The notes below the pieces were generated by a model. That model worked only from the letters and a program-made list of their open reading frames with translations, did no database searches and was not told the origin of the DNA. Position numbers and translations under genes: made by a program. Below are positions 7,861-14,656 of a stretch of DNA of 20,113 nt, piece by piece (the stretch's first letter is position 1; the number at the start of each line of letters is the position of its first letter). The DNA lies in NCBI GenBank assembly GCA_030623035.1, contig JAUXFK010000018.1, positions 1-20,113 on the forward strand. The letters are read 5' to 3'. Source of the DNA: Deltaproteobacteria bacterium (lineage in GTDB: Bacteria; Desulfobacterota; UBA8473).

Positions 7861-10149
7861 TCACTCCTTGCCGTCGAATAGGAAAAGCATTGGTGGAAGC
7901 AAGAAGAACGTCACGAAAAGGGCAAAAGACAAGGCAATCGCAGTCAACTGCCCTATCACAATGCTCGGTTGAAACGACGAAAGGGACATCACAGAGAACC
8001 CGCCGATCAAGATGACAGCGGTGATGGTAAGTGCCACACCAACGGTGCGGAACGCATAGGCCACTGCATCGGTGGTCTTCGAGTGTATCTCTCGTTTGGC
8101 TCGCAGATACTTGCTCAAGAAATGAACGGTATTATCCACGATGATCCCCAAAACGATCACCATAATGAAGGTGCCAGACATTCCCAACTCTCCAACGAGC
8201 AGACCCCAAAGCCCATAAGCCATAACGCTCGGGACAATATTCGGGATCAGACTGATTATGCCGAGTCGTATACTGCGCAGGGAAACCAATATGACTCCTG
8301 AGATGAGCAGAAGGGCGATAACCATTCCGTCAATCATACTCACCAGGTTGCGCTCTGAGATGTGGGAAAACATGATCGATGGGCCCACGGCCTCGTCTAC
8401 CTGCAATTCTGGTGCATAGGCCTCAACCCAGGCCTTAGCTGCAGCATCCAGGGCGATTATGTCCTTGGACTTAATGTTGTCGAGGATTACGGAGAACCGC
8501 GTAGACGAACGGTCAACATCGATAAGATTGTTGAGATCCAGTCCATAGGGCAAAGATAACTCATAGAGAAGCATATACTGAGCGGCCAGCTTGCGTTCCT
8601 TTGGGATTCGGTAGAATTGCTCGTCCTCGGCATGGAGGGTTCGGTTGATCCGCTTCAGGATATCGCCGATAGTATCGACGTGAACCACATCGTCCTGGGT
8701 CGAGAACCACTCTGCAAAGGCATTCAACTGGTTAAGATAGCCGGGTTTGTAAATGCCATTCGCCTCTCCAGATGAAACAGAGTAGTGGAGGGCCATGACG
8801 CCTGTAAGGTTCTCACAGATGAAATCGTTGTCTGAACGGAACTGGACGCTTTTTTTGAAGTATTCCGTAAAGAGATCGTTGAACTCAATATTTCCTATGG
8901 AATATCCGAGGAAGAGGATCAATAAGCTAACACCGACCAAAAACCTATTACGATGCCGTCTCACTAACCTGTATAAACGATCCATCAACTGGGTCTCCTG
9001 GGCAGGTCGACTGTGCGTGTGTATGGGGAGAACAGCCATCAGGGCAGGAAGGAAGAAGACGGACAGGAAGTAGGCGACGGTAACACCGATTGCTACCATA
9101 TTACCCATATCGCGAAACGGGGGAGATTCGCTGAAGTTGAGGCTCAAGAACCCGATTACCGTAGTTATGCTCGTGAGAAAGACGGGCTGCATGTTGATGC
9201 GGAGGGCCTCGGCTATGGCTTCGCGTTTGCCACTTCCTCCTTGCAACTCGTGGAAGAACGTTATTAAGATATGGATGCTGTCTGCCACCCCGAGGGTAAG
9301 AATGATTATGGGCACGATCACGGTGACCGTAGACTGTGGGATGCCGATAAAACCCGAGACTCCCGCGGTGACAATGACCGAAAGCCACACCACAGCAAGG
9401 GTTCCGAGCATCCCCCAAAAGGAGCGCAAGAAGATCAAAAGGGTAAGGGCTATGAGACCAAACATGATCGGCATCAGGGTCAAACTGTCGCGCACAGCTG
9501 CTTCCAAAAAGGCGATGTCCAGCATCGTCTGTCCTGACATATAGGCCGCCATGTGCGGGTGGTCTGCCTGCATATCGGTAACCATCTGACGGGCAAAGGC
9601 TACTGCTTCTGCCTCTTCAGGTCCAGAGTCCTCAGGGGGGTTCACGGTGATGTTGATGGCTGTTACATGGCCGTCCGGTGACACGAGGCGGTTTAGAAGC
9701 AACGGTTCATTGAAAGCGATTTCTCGAACACGTTCGATATCGGCGTGTGTGAGTTGATGTGCATCCTCGACGAGAGGGCTGACGATAAGATCATCACCTT
9801 CGGCGTACGTGTGATGAAAGTTGGTCAGGGAATCTACCCGAGAGGAGTAAGGTGTTTGCCATGCCTTTTCTGTCAGTTTTTCGACTATGGTTAGGGTCTC
9901 TCGAGTAAAGACTTCCCCGTCCCCCGGAGCCAGAGCGATCAGGATGCTATCCTGCTTGCCGTAGATATCCTGGAAAGCCTCGAACGCAGCGAACTGGGGG
10001 TTCTTGTCACTGAAGAATAAACGGTAGTCATTGACGAACCTGAGCCTTGGAATTCCGATTACAGATAACGCTACAACCAAAAAAGTAAGGGCTATGCTCC
10101 ACCAGCGGAGTCTGAGGATACGCTCGCTGGACATATAGGCGGTCTTCAT
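7861..10149 (-). CDS. RND/MMPL-family inner-membrane transporter (762 aa)
   Basis: A proton-driven transporter of the RND superfamily, MMPL/SSD-like branch. Two homologous halves are visible. Each has one N-terminal helix (about 16-34 and 402-419), a large periplasmic loop (about 36-222 and 421-600), then a bundle of five helices. The intramembrane Asp of each half sits in GVADSIHIL (D290) and GIIVDNTVHFL (D672), the expected proton-relay positions. The length is typical for MMPL transporters that act without a separate adaptor of the AcrA type. Together with the LolA-like protein and beta-barrel it forms a likely envelope transport module; relatives move lipids, hopanoids or other hydrophobic compounds. 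Start: the ATG has only a weak GGAA site; a second Met at residue 6 is possible. Its DNA looks richer in G+C than the flanking Hdr and Lpd genes, by eye. Confidence 0.92.
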   Translation of the reverse strand: MKTAYMSSERILRLRWWSIALTFLVVALSVIGIPRLRFVNDYRLFFSDKNPQFAAFEAFQDIYGKQDSILIALAPGDGEVFTRETLTIVEKLTEKAWQTPYSSRVDSLTNFHHTYAEGDDLIVSPLVEDAHQLTHADIERVREIAFNEPLLLNRLVSPDGHVTAINITVNPPEDSGPEEAEAVAFARQMVTDMQADHPHMAAYMSGQTMLDIAFLEAAVRDSLTLMPIMFGLIALTLLIFLRSFWGMLGTLAVVWLSVIVTAGVSGFIGIPQSTVTVIVPIIILTLGVADSIHILITFFHELQGGSGKREAIAEALRINMQPVFLTSITTVIGFLSLNFSESPPFRDMGNMVAIGVTVAYFLSVFFLPALMAVLPIHTHSRPAQETQLMDRLYRLVRRHRNRFLVGVSLLILFLGYSIGNIEFNDLFTEYFKKSVQFRSDNDFICENLTGVMALHYSVSSGEANGIYKPGYLNQLNAFAEWFSTQDDVVHVDTIGDILKRINRTLHAEDEQFYRIPKERKLAAQYMLLYELSLPYGLDLNNLIDVDRSSTRFSVILDNIKSKDIIALDAAAKAWVEAYAPELQVDEAVGPSIMFSHISERNLVSMIDGMVIALLLISGVILVSLRSIRLGIISLIPNIVPSVMAYGLWGLLVGELGMSGTFIMVIVLGIIVDNTVHFLSKYLRAKREIHSKTTDAVAYAFRTVGVALTITAVILIGGFSVMSLSSFQPSIVIGQLTAIALSFALFVTFFLLPPMLFLFDGKE

Positions 10150-10228
10150 CTATCGTTCCATACTCTTCTTAAAACGCATCACAGAATGTACTTACTGGCC
10201 TCGTCAACAGGGGCAACAGTCCCCCAAG

Positions 10229-10245
10229 AATCTTTGTCAAAGATT
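10229..10245. promoter_or_regulatory. Perfect 17-base palindrome upstream of the RND gene, possible operator
   Basis: AATCTTTG-T-CAAAGATT is an exact inverted repeat with a one-base centre, about 80 bases upstream of the RND start. Read on the minus strand it contains TTGACA, so it could cover a -35 box, but I see no good -10 at the right distance. The TTGTCAA core is shared with the palindrome at 5465-5477. Confidence 0.4.
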
Positions 10246-10297
10246 ATTTAAATCACCATAAGTAATAACCATTCGTACACGTATCAGCGGAAAACTT

Positions 10298-10309
10298 GCC
10301 CTATAGGGC
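10298..10309. repeat. 12-base perfect palindrome GCCCTATAGGGC
   Basis: An uninterrupted self-complementary 12-mer in non-coding DNA. It may be a protein binding site or a trace of a mobile element end; no flanking evidence decides. Confidence 0.3.
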
Positions 10310-10384
10310 TATGAACGAGATAGCTTCCATTCATAAATTGCTCTTTTCCACAATCTCTGGGTCAAACTGTGGATATTTGTACGA

Positions 10385-10462
10385 CGTACTATCAGTACGC
10401 CTCCGTATAATCCCCTCATTCTTGTTGCGTTTGTGGGGAATCCCTCATTTCCGGATCGGAAA
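10385..10462. repeat. Two short perfect inverted repeats with three-base loops
   Basis: CGTACT-ATC-AGTACG at 10385-10399 and TTTCCG-GAT-CGGAAA at 10448-10462. Each has six-base arms and a three-base loop. Their spacing and loop size resemble the longer hairpin at 10603-10623. Confidence 0.35.
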
Positions 10463-10489
10463 CTACCTTGTGTTCGATTCCGTCTATAG

Positions 10490-10600
10490 ATGGCTACGCG
10501 CTGGGAGGTTCGTTTTGAAGCGTTCTACCACCTCATCATAGATGTCTAAGTGCCCTGGAGAAACCCTTACTAGCAAGAGATCCGCACCCTATGCTCGATC
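10490..10600 (-). pseudogene. Possible degraded gene fragment
   Basis: On the minus strand a frame between two stops encodes about 35 residues with protein-like composition, including GHLDIYDEVVERFKTNLPAR, then a stop. There is no start codon with a ribosome binding site, and neighbouring frames are also broken. It could be the remnant of a lost gene or mobile element; I do not recognise the family. Confidence 0.2.
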
Positions 10601-10602
10601 GT

Positions 10603-10623
10603 CGGCTTCTCAACGAGAAGCCG
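10603..10623. other. Strong hairpin with nine-base arms
   Basis: CGGCTTCTC (10603-10611) pairs perfectly with GAGAAGCCG (10615-10623) around the loop AAC. On the plus strand it is followed by TTTATACT, only a weak U-tract. An eight-base repeat ACTAGCAA occurs on both sides, starting near 10569 and 10629. It may be a weak terminator or an element remnant. Confidence 0.35.
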
Positions 10624-11012
10624 TTTATACTAGCAATAATTTAAGGCTCTTGTCAAATAATATCTGCCAGCCTTCCATTATAAACCAAGAACAATTCATA
10701 CAATTCTGTTTGAAATTAGCAAAGCTTGTGAAATTGGATCAGAGGCTCAAATCTACGTTTGACTTTTGTAAATGGATGTAATCTCTATATTGCATGTTCA
10801 GGCCATTGAGATTAGAATATCATGTAATGAACTGCTGGAGACGGAGAGAATTCCATTCAACATGTTGACTTTCTATGAATTTCTGATATCCTATTTTGAC
10901 AATTATTCCTTAAATAACCTTACGAGATAATGGAAAAAACGCTGTTCTTTGGCTTGCATATAAACACATTTAATTTGTCTAACGTATATAAATAATAACG
11001 GAGGTTTTTTTA

Positions 11013-11813
11013 ATGGAAAATCTATTACCTAGAGTTTATAAAGAAATATCGAATTATCTAGAGAAGCATAAGGCCGTCTCCGGTGAAGAGTTAATGTGGA
11101 AGATAGATCAGGAAGTCGATAAGTTGAATGATAATGAAAAGAAGGAGTTGGAAAAATTGCTTAAGGGGGATGTAAGCCGGATGATTTTTGACGGTATCAC
11201 CGGCAAGATTCGCCTTTCTGTCTTCTCTCCGGACATGCATGTAAGTATCAACTATTTGGGAGATGTCTTTTACTGCCCACCAACACATAAATACATGCCA
11301 GAGGAACTAGGGAATGCATTTAAACGCTTAGCCCAAATGAGATTTGACGAAGTTTCGCAAAAAATAGAAGATACAATAAGAAATTTGATGACAGATTCCG
11401 GATGTGCAACATCGGATATCCAGACCCAGATAAAAGGTGTATTTAAGAGCATCCAGACAGTCAAAGATGACCAGAAACTGCAACTGTTAATCTTCCCGTC
11501 GATTGTATTCGTATCTGAGTGTTTGAAGGAATTAGAAGAGATACCTCATACGTATGTAGTTGCAATCCCATCAGAAAAGACACCCGCTCCGTTTGTAAAC
11601 TTTATCAGAGAAAACATCGATACGATTCGAGGCAATAAGAAGATGATGGTTTGGGTGGTCAACTCAGATCAAATGACGGTGAGCCCGTTTCTTGGCAAAC
11701 CAGCAGATAAAGATATCTGGAATAAATTTAAAGATCCTGAAAAATCCCTTATGGCGTCTCAGAATTGGATGAAAGGAATGATGAGATCCAGGGTATTAGA
11801 CGAGGATTTCTAA
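11013..11813 (+). CDS. Unrecognised 266-residue cytoplasmic protein
   Basis: I do not recognise the family. No signal peptide, membrane segment or metal-binding Cys cluster is visible. Residues about 28-50 are highly charged and helix-prone (KIDQEVDKLNDNEKKELEKLL), as in a coiled coil. The middle part contains FYCPPTHKYMP, and the C-terminal half looks like an alpha/beta fold with hydrophobic strands (LQLLIFPSIVFVSE, TYVVAIPSE, KMMVWVVNSDQMTV). The start is well supported by GGAGG eight bases upstream of the ATG, and codon use is regular, so it is very likely a real gene. It converges on the cooC-like gene, and their 3' ends overlap by 18 bases. A link to metal or cofactor handling by CooC is only a guess from position. 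Confidence 0.8.
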   Translation: MENLLPRVYKEISNYLEKHKAVSGEELMWKIDQEVDKLNDNEKKELEKLLKGDVSRMIFDGITGKIRLSVFSPDMHVSINYLGDVFYCPPTHKYMPEELGNAFKRLAQMRFDEVSQKIEDTIRNLMTDSGCATSDIQTQIKGVFKSIQTVKDDQKLQLLIFPSIVFVSECLKELEEIPHTYVVAIPSEKTPAPFVNFIRENIDTIRGNKKMMVWVVNSDQMTVSPFLGKPADKDIWNKFKDPEKSLMASQNWMKGMMRSRVLDEDF

Positions 11814-12593
11814 TTTGCCAAGTATCTCCCCCACTGCGATGACAGCCGGGGAATCATCCGGCAAATCGATCAATGGCTTTCCATTCAGATCGTATTCGGT
11901 TATATTCTCATCCTCTGGTACGATACCAGCAAGATCGATACCGTATTTTGAGGCACTTTCAAAGAATGTCTTTGCCTGCTCCTGTGTTGCCCTATTCAGG
12001 ATAACACAGATTCTATCGAAATTTATCTCCAGACTCTCTGCCAATTCTTTTATCAATCTTGCCGTATTAATCCCCCTTTGCGTTGCATCTGTCACTATAA
12101 TCATAGTGTTCACACTTCTTGTGGTTCTTCTGCTTAAATGCTCCAGACCCGCTTCACAATCGATTATTGTCACATCATAAAGGCTTGAAAACTTTTCGAT
12201 TGAATGCCTAAGAATGTCATTGACCAGACAATAACATCCAGGCCCTTCGGGACGACCAATAGCTAAGATTGAGATTTTGGGTATCTCAGCCAGAATATCC
12301 CTTATCTGATATTCCAACATCAAATCTACAGGTAAATCAGGGGCTGGAGTTCTTCCAGGCCCCAGAACTAACTTTTCTCGTACGTCTCCTATCGTCTTTC
12401 TTATATTGACGCCCAATGCAGGGGGTAAGCTCGTTGCCGGGTCTGCATCAATAGCCAATATCTTCACGTCTTTCTTTTTCAGGTGCTTTATGATAATCGT
12501 AGATATGACTGTCTTCCCGGTGCCACCTTTTCCTGATATGGCGATAACAGGTCTGCTATCCGATTTTGAGAGGCTCTCTTTAGATGATGTCAT
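11796..12593 (-). CDS. cooC: CooC-like nickel-insertion ATPase (265 aa)
   Basis: A MinD/SIMIBI-class ATPase of the CooC group, which helps load nickel into carbon monoxide dehydrogenase (or the related acetyl-CoA synthase). Seen: deviant Walker A GKGGTGKT at 21-28 with the signature Lys (K22), the DADP motif at 49-52, a Walker B-like VTIIDCEAGLEH with D145, and the GPGCYCLVNDILR motif with the CxC pair C120/C122 that binds metal at the dimer interface in characterised CooC. The family's usual length is about 250-265, so it is complete. No CODH gene lies in the window; the target must be elsewhere, or the protein matures a different enzyme. An AGGAG site six bases before the ATG supports the start. 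It is divergent from lpdA and overlaps the 266-residue gene tail-to-tail. Confidence 0.88.
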   Translation of the reverse strand: MTSSKESLSKSDSRPVIAISGKGGTGKTVISTIIIKHLKKKDVKILAIDADPATSLPPALGVNIRKTIGDVREKLVLGPGRTPAPDLPVDLMLEYQIRDILAEIPKISILAIGRPEGPGCYCLVNDILRHSIEKFSSLYDVTIIDCEAGLEHLSRRTTRSVNTMIIVTDATQRGINTARLIKELAESLEINFDRICVILNRATQEQAKTFFESASKYGIDLAGIVPEDENITEYDLNGKPLIDLPDDSPAVIAVGEILGKLEILV

Positions 12594-12635
12594 CTTCTTC
12601 TCCTGCTGGTATATATTTGAATACTCTGATTTTTC

Positions 12636-12664
12636 AAACTACTATGCCCAAACAAAAAGGTCAA
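12636..12664 (-). promoter_or_regulatory. Candidate cooC promoter
   Basis: On the minus strand TTGACC (12659-12664) is followed after 17 bases by TAGTTT (12636-12641). Spacing is ideal and the -35 is good, but the -10 matches only three of six consensus bases. Confidence 0.3.
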
Positions 12665-12706
12665 GGGAAAATCTCGGAAGTCCTACATATTAGATATTTT
12701 CGATTC

Positions 12707-12736
12707 TTGACATATTGTACTATTGTCTGTTATGAG
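12707..12736 (+). promoter_or_regulatory. Candidate lpdA promoter
   Basis: TTGACA (12707-12712), an 18-base spacer, and TATGAG (12731-12736) preceded by TGT, which gives an extended -10. It points toward lpdA, with a leader of about 30 bases before the TTG start. Confidence 0.35.
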
Positions 12737-12772
12737 TTTTATAAAAGAATTAAAATATAGGAGGTAAAACCC

Positions 12773-14158
12773 TTGAAAAAAGAGAAGATAGCGATTATCG
12801 GTTCAGGCCCTGGTGGTTATGTAGCAGCCATAAGAGCATCTCAACTCGGTGCTGACGTCACTGTTATAGAAGAGGAAGCTATTGGAGGGACATGTCTTAA
12901 CCATGGATGTATCCCTACGAAATCCCTTCTTGCATCTGCCGAGCTATTCAACTCTCTCAAGGAAGCGGAAGAGTTTGGAGTTTGTGCTGGAGAAATCAAA
13001 GCGGATTTCGCAAAGATGATGGAACGAAAGAGCCGGGTTGTAGACAATCTTAGTGATGGTATCAAAATGATATTCAAAAAAAGGGGAATAAAACTTATTA
13101 ATGGTAGAGGGGCCCTGATTTCACCCGGAAGGATCAGGGTGGTATCCTCTTTAGGTGTTGAAGAGGTAAATGCCTCGAAAATATTAATTACTACGGGTTC
13201 TAAACCAACAGCATTGCCATCTTTAGACTTTAAGCAACCGGGCATTTTGTCCAGTAAAGATACCCTTAGTTTAGAGAGGTTACCCAAGAGCATCCTCATT
13301 ATTGGAGGCGGAGCAATTGGACTGGAATTTGCCTGTTTCTTTAACGCATTAGGGACAAGTGTCACTATTGTTGAAATGATGGATCAGCTATTGCCCAATG
13401 AGGATAAGAGGATATCAAGGCAAATGGCACAGATTCTTAAGAAAAGAGGGATTAAAATACTATTAAAGACCAGGGTTAAGGATATCGTCTCTCAAAGTAA
13501 TGAAGGGGTCACCTGTCTTTTGGAAAACGGGGATGAGGTTAGCGCAGAGAAACTCATCTTATCTATTGGAAGAAAGCCCAATTCGCAAGGTATGGGGTTG
13601 GAGGATATAGGAGTTCATATCGACAAAAGGGGCAGCATATCGGTAAACAATAAAATGGAAACAAATGTAACGGGTATTTATGCTGCTGGAGATGTCACCG
13701 GAGGTATGCTCCTCGCCCATGTGGCTTCTGCTGAAGGTATTATAGCTGTTGAAAATGCGTTAGGGATTGCATCTCAAATAGACTACTCTACTATCCCCCG
13801 TTGTGTTTATACCTTCCCTGAGATCGCCAGTGTTGGACAAACAACTGATGAAGCGCTGATCTCAGGAAAAAAGATTAAAACTGGGCGGTTTCCATTTTCT
13901 GCATCCGGAAAGGCCTTGATCATGGATCAGACCGTCGGCTCAGTCCATCTGGTGGTAGAGGAAAGAACCGACAGAATCATTGGCGGCCAGATCATAGGTC
14001 CCCATGCAACAGAGCTGATACATGAGATAGCTTTGGCTATTAGATCGGGCATAACAGCAAAAGAATTAAGTGTTACGATTCATGCCCATCCTTCTCTTTC
14101 TGAAAGCATAATGGAAGCTGCCCACAGTGTATATAAAAAGGCCATCCATATTCTTTAA
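12773..14158 (+). CDS. lpdA: Dihydrolipoamide dehydrogenase (461 aa)
   Basis: The FAD-dependent E3 enzyme that reoxidises dihydrolipoyl groups with NAD+ in 2-oxoacid dehydrogenase or glycine cleavage complexes. Seen: FAD-binding GSGPGGYVAA at 10-19, the redox disulfide motif GGTCLNHGCIPTKS with C41 and C46, the NAD-binding GGGAIGLEFA after residue 175, a second FAD contact TGIYAAGDV, and the C-terminal catalytic dyad in HAHPSLSE (H439, E444). The length is normal. The start is TTG, chosen because AGGAGGT lies seven bases upstream and no nearer ATG fits. No E1, E2 or lipoyl-protein gene is adjacent, so the partner complex is elsewhere. It converges with the X-succinate synthase operon with nine bases between stop codons. 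Mercuric reductase and other family members are less likely given the canonical motifs. Confidence 0.92.
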   Translation: MKKEKIAIIGSGPGGYVAAIRASQLGADVTVIEEEAIGGTCLNHGCIPTKSLLASAELFNSLKEAEEFGVCAGEIKADFAKMMERKSRVVDNLSDGIKMIFKKRGIKLINGRGALISPGRIRVVSSLGVEEVNASKILITTGSKPTALPSLDFKQPGILSSKDTLSLERLPKSILIIGGGAIGLEFACFFNALGTSVTIVEMMDQLLPNEDKRISRQMAQILKKRGIKILLKTRVKDIVSQSNEGVTCLLENGDEVSAEKLILSIGRKPNSQGMGLEDIGVHIDKRGSISVNNKMETNVTGIYAAGDVTGGMLLAHVASAEGIIAVENALGIASQIDYSTIPRCVYTFPEIASVGQTTDEALISGKKIKTGRFPFSASGKALIMDQTVGSVHLVVEERTDRIIGGQIIGPHATELIHEIALAIRSGITAKELSVTIHAHPSLSESIMEAAHSVYKKAIHIL

Positions 14159-14167
14159 CAGATTTTC

Positions 14168-14533
14168 TTATTCTTTCAACATCTGTCTTTGGTGGCGGCT
14201 AACCATTGGGTCATGAGCCTGAGATATATCCGTATCGATAATCTCCATCTCATTATAGCATTCGCATTTGCTGGCATCCGTATTAAAAGATACAGCGATG
14301 AACCCTTCACCCTGTGTTACAAAAACAGGGGGGTCACTTTCTATATTTGACCCTTCTTTTAAAACATTACACATGCCGCTAGTCGTACCTAATCCCGCCT
14401 GAAAAAAGTTTTTGCATTTACCACAAGCCTTGTCAGGTACAGTCTCCCTCTCCTCCACAGATCTTACTGCTTCACTAGCCCCCAACATAGCATCTCTAAT
14501 GACATCCCACTCTCTGCCTCTCTTCCTTGGCAT
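14168..14533 (-). CDS. X-succinate synthase small iron-sulfur subunit, beta (BssB)-like (121 aa)
   Basis: A small accessory subunit of a fumarate-adding glycyl radical enzyme. It shows the Cys pattern C37-x2-C40-x14-C55-x34-C90, with an extra C92, within CGKCKNFF...GMCNV...CECY; this fits the single HiPIP-like [4Fe-4S] domain of benzylsuccinate synthase beta/gamma-type subunits. In the BssA-BssB complex the beta subunit caps and stabilises the active site. Its place directly downstream of a large-subunit gene matches the A-B order of bss and ass operons, so I favour beta over gamma. It is longer than typical BssB (roughly 70-80 residues): about 35 basic N-terminal residues and a C-terminal tail of about 25 flank the core. 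A strong AAGGAGG site supports the start. It is the only small subunit for two large-subunit genes in the window. Confidence 0.8.
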   Translation of the reverse strand: MPRKRGREWDVIRDAMLGASEAVRSVEERETVPDKACGKCKNFFQAGLGTTSGMCNVLKEGSNIESDPPVFVTQGEGFIAVSFNTDASKCECYNEMEIIDTDISQAHDPMVSRHQRQMLKE

Positions 14534-14618
14534 ATCTACCCTCCTTAGATATTAAAATTATTATTATCTAACTTATTTCGAGACCTTTTATAATTCCAAA
14601 TTTCTCTTATTTTTTCTT

Positions 14619-14647
14619 TTGGAGGCCTCGATACTCGAGGCCTCCAA
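14619..14647 (-). other. Perfect 13-base-pair hairpin between large and small subunit genes
   Basis: TTGGAGGCCTCGA (14619-14631) pairs exactly with TCGAGGCCTCCAA (14635-14647) around a three-base loop, ten bases after the stop codon of the downstream large-subunit gene. In the minus-strand transcript it is followed by an A-rich, not U-rich, stretch, so it does not look like an intrinsic terminator. It is placed to protect the 3' end of the large-subunit message or to adjust subunit ratios after processing (inference). Confidence 0.6.
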
Positions 14648-14656
14648 CCATATTTC

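Larger units (their letters stand above)
10150..11012. other. 863-base intergenic region between divergent genes
   Basis: No complete gene supported. Next to the RND start is a 17-base palindrome. The centre (10298-10623) has several short perfect inverted repeats with tiny loops and a short minus-strand reading frame that looks protein-like but is interrupted. The right part (10640-11000) is AT-rich and should contain the promoter of the 266-residue gene; TTGACA-like boxes are present around 10865 and 10896, without a well-spaced -10. Two plus-strand open frames here lack ribosome binding sites and were not accepted. Confidence 0.5.

Noticed and set aside
9137..9544. Plus-strand open frame of 135 codons inside the RND gene
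   Set aside because: Antisense shadow of a clearly coding RND gene; no independent start signal.
10296..10541. Plus-strand open frame of 81 codons starting at TTG
   Set aside because: No ribosome binding site, runs through several inverted repeats, and the translation has no recognisable features.
10542..10781. Plus-strand open frame of 79 codons
   Set aside because: No ribosome binding site, passes straight through the 10603-10623 hairpin, and composition is not protein-like in its first half.
12841..13365. Minus-strand open frame of 174 codons inside lpdA
   Set aside because: Antisense to conserved lpdA motifs; codon pattern belongs to the plus strand.
14619..14647. Intrinsic terminator for the large-subunit gene
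   Set aside because: The stem is strong, but the minus-strand transcript continues with A-rich rather than U-rich sequence.
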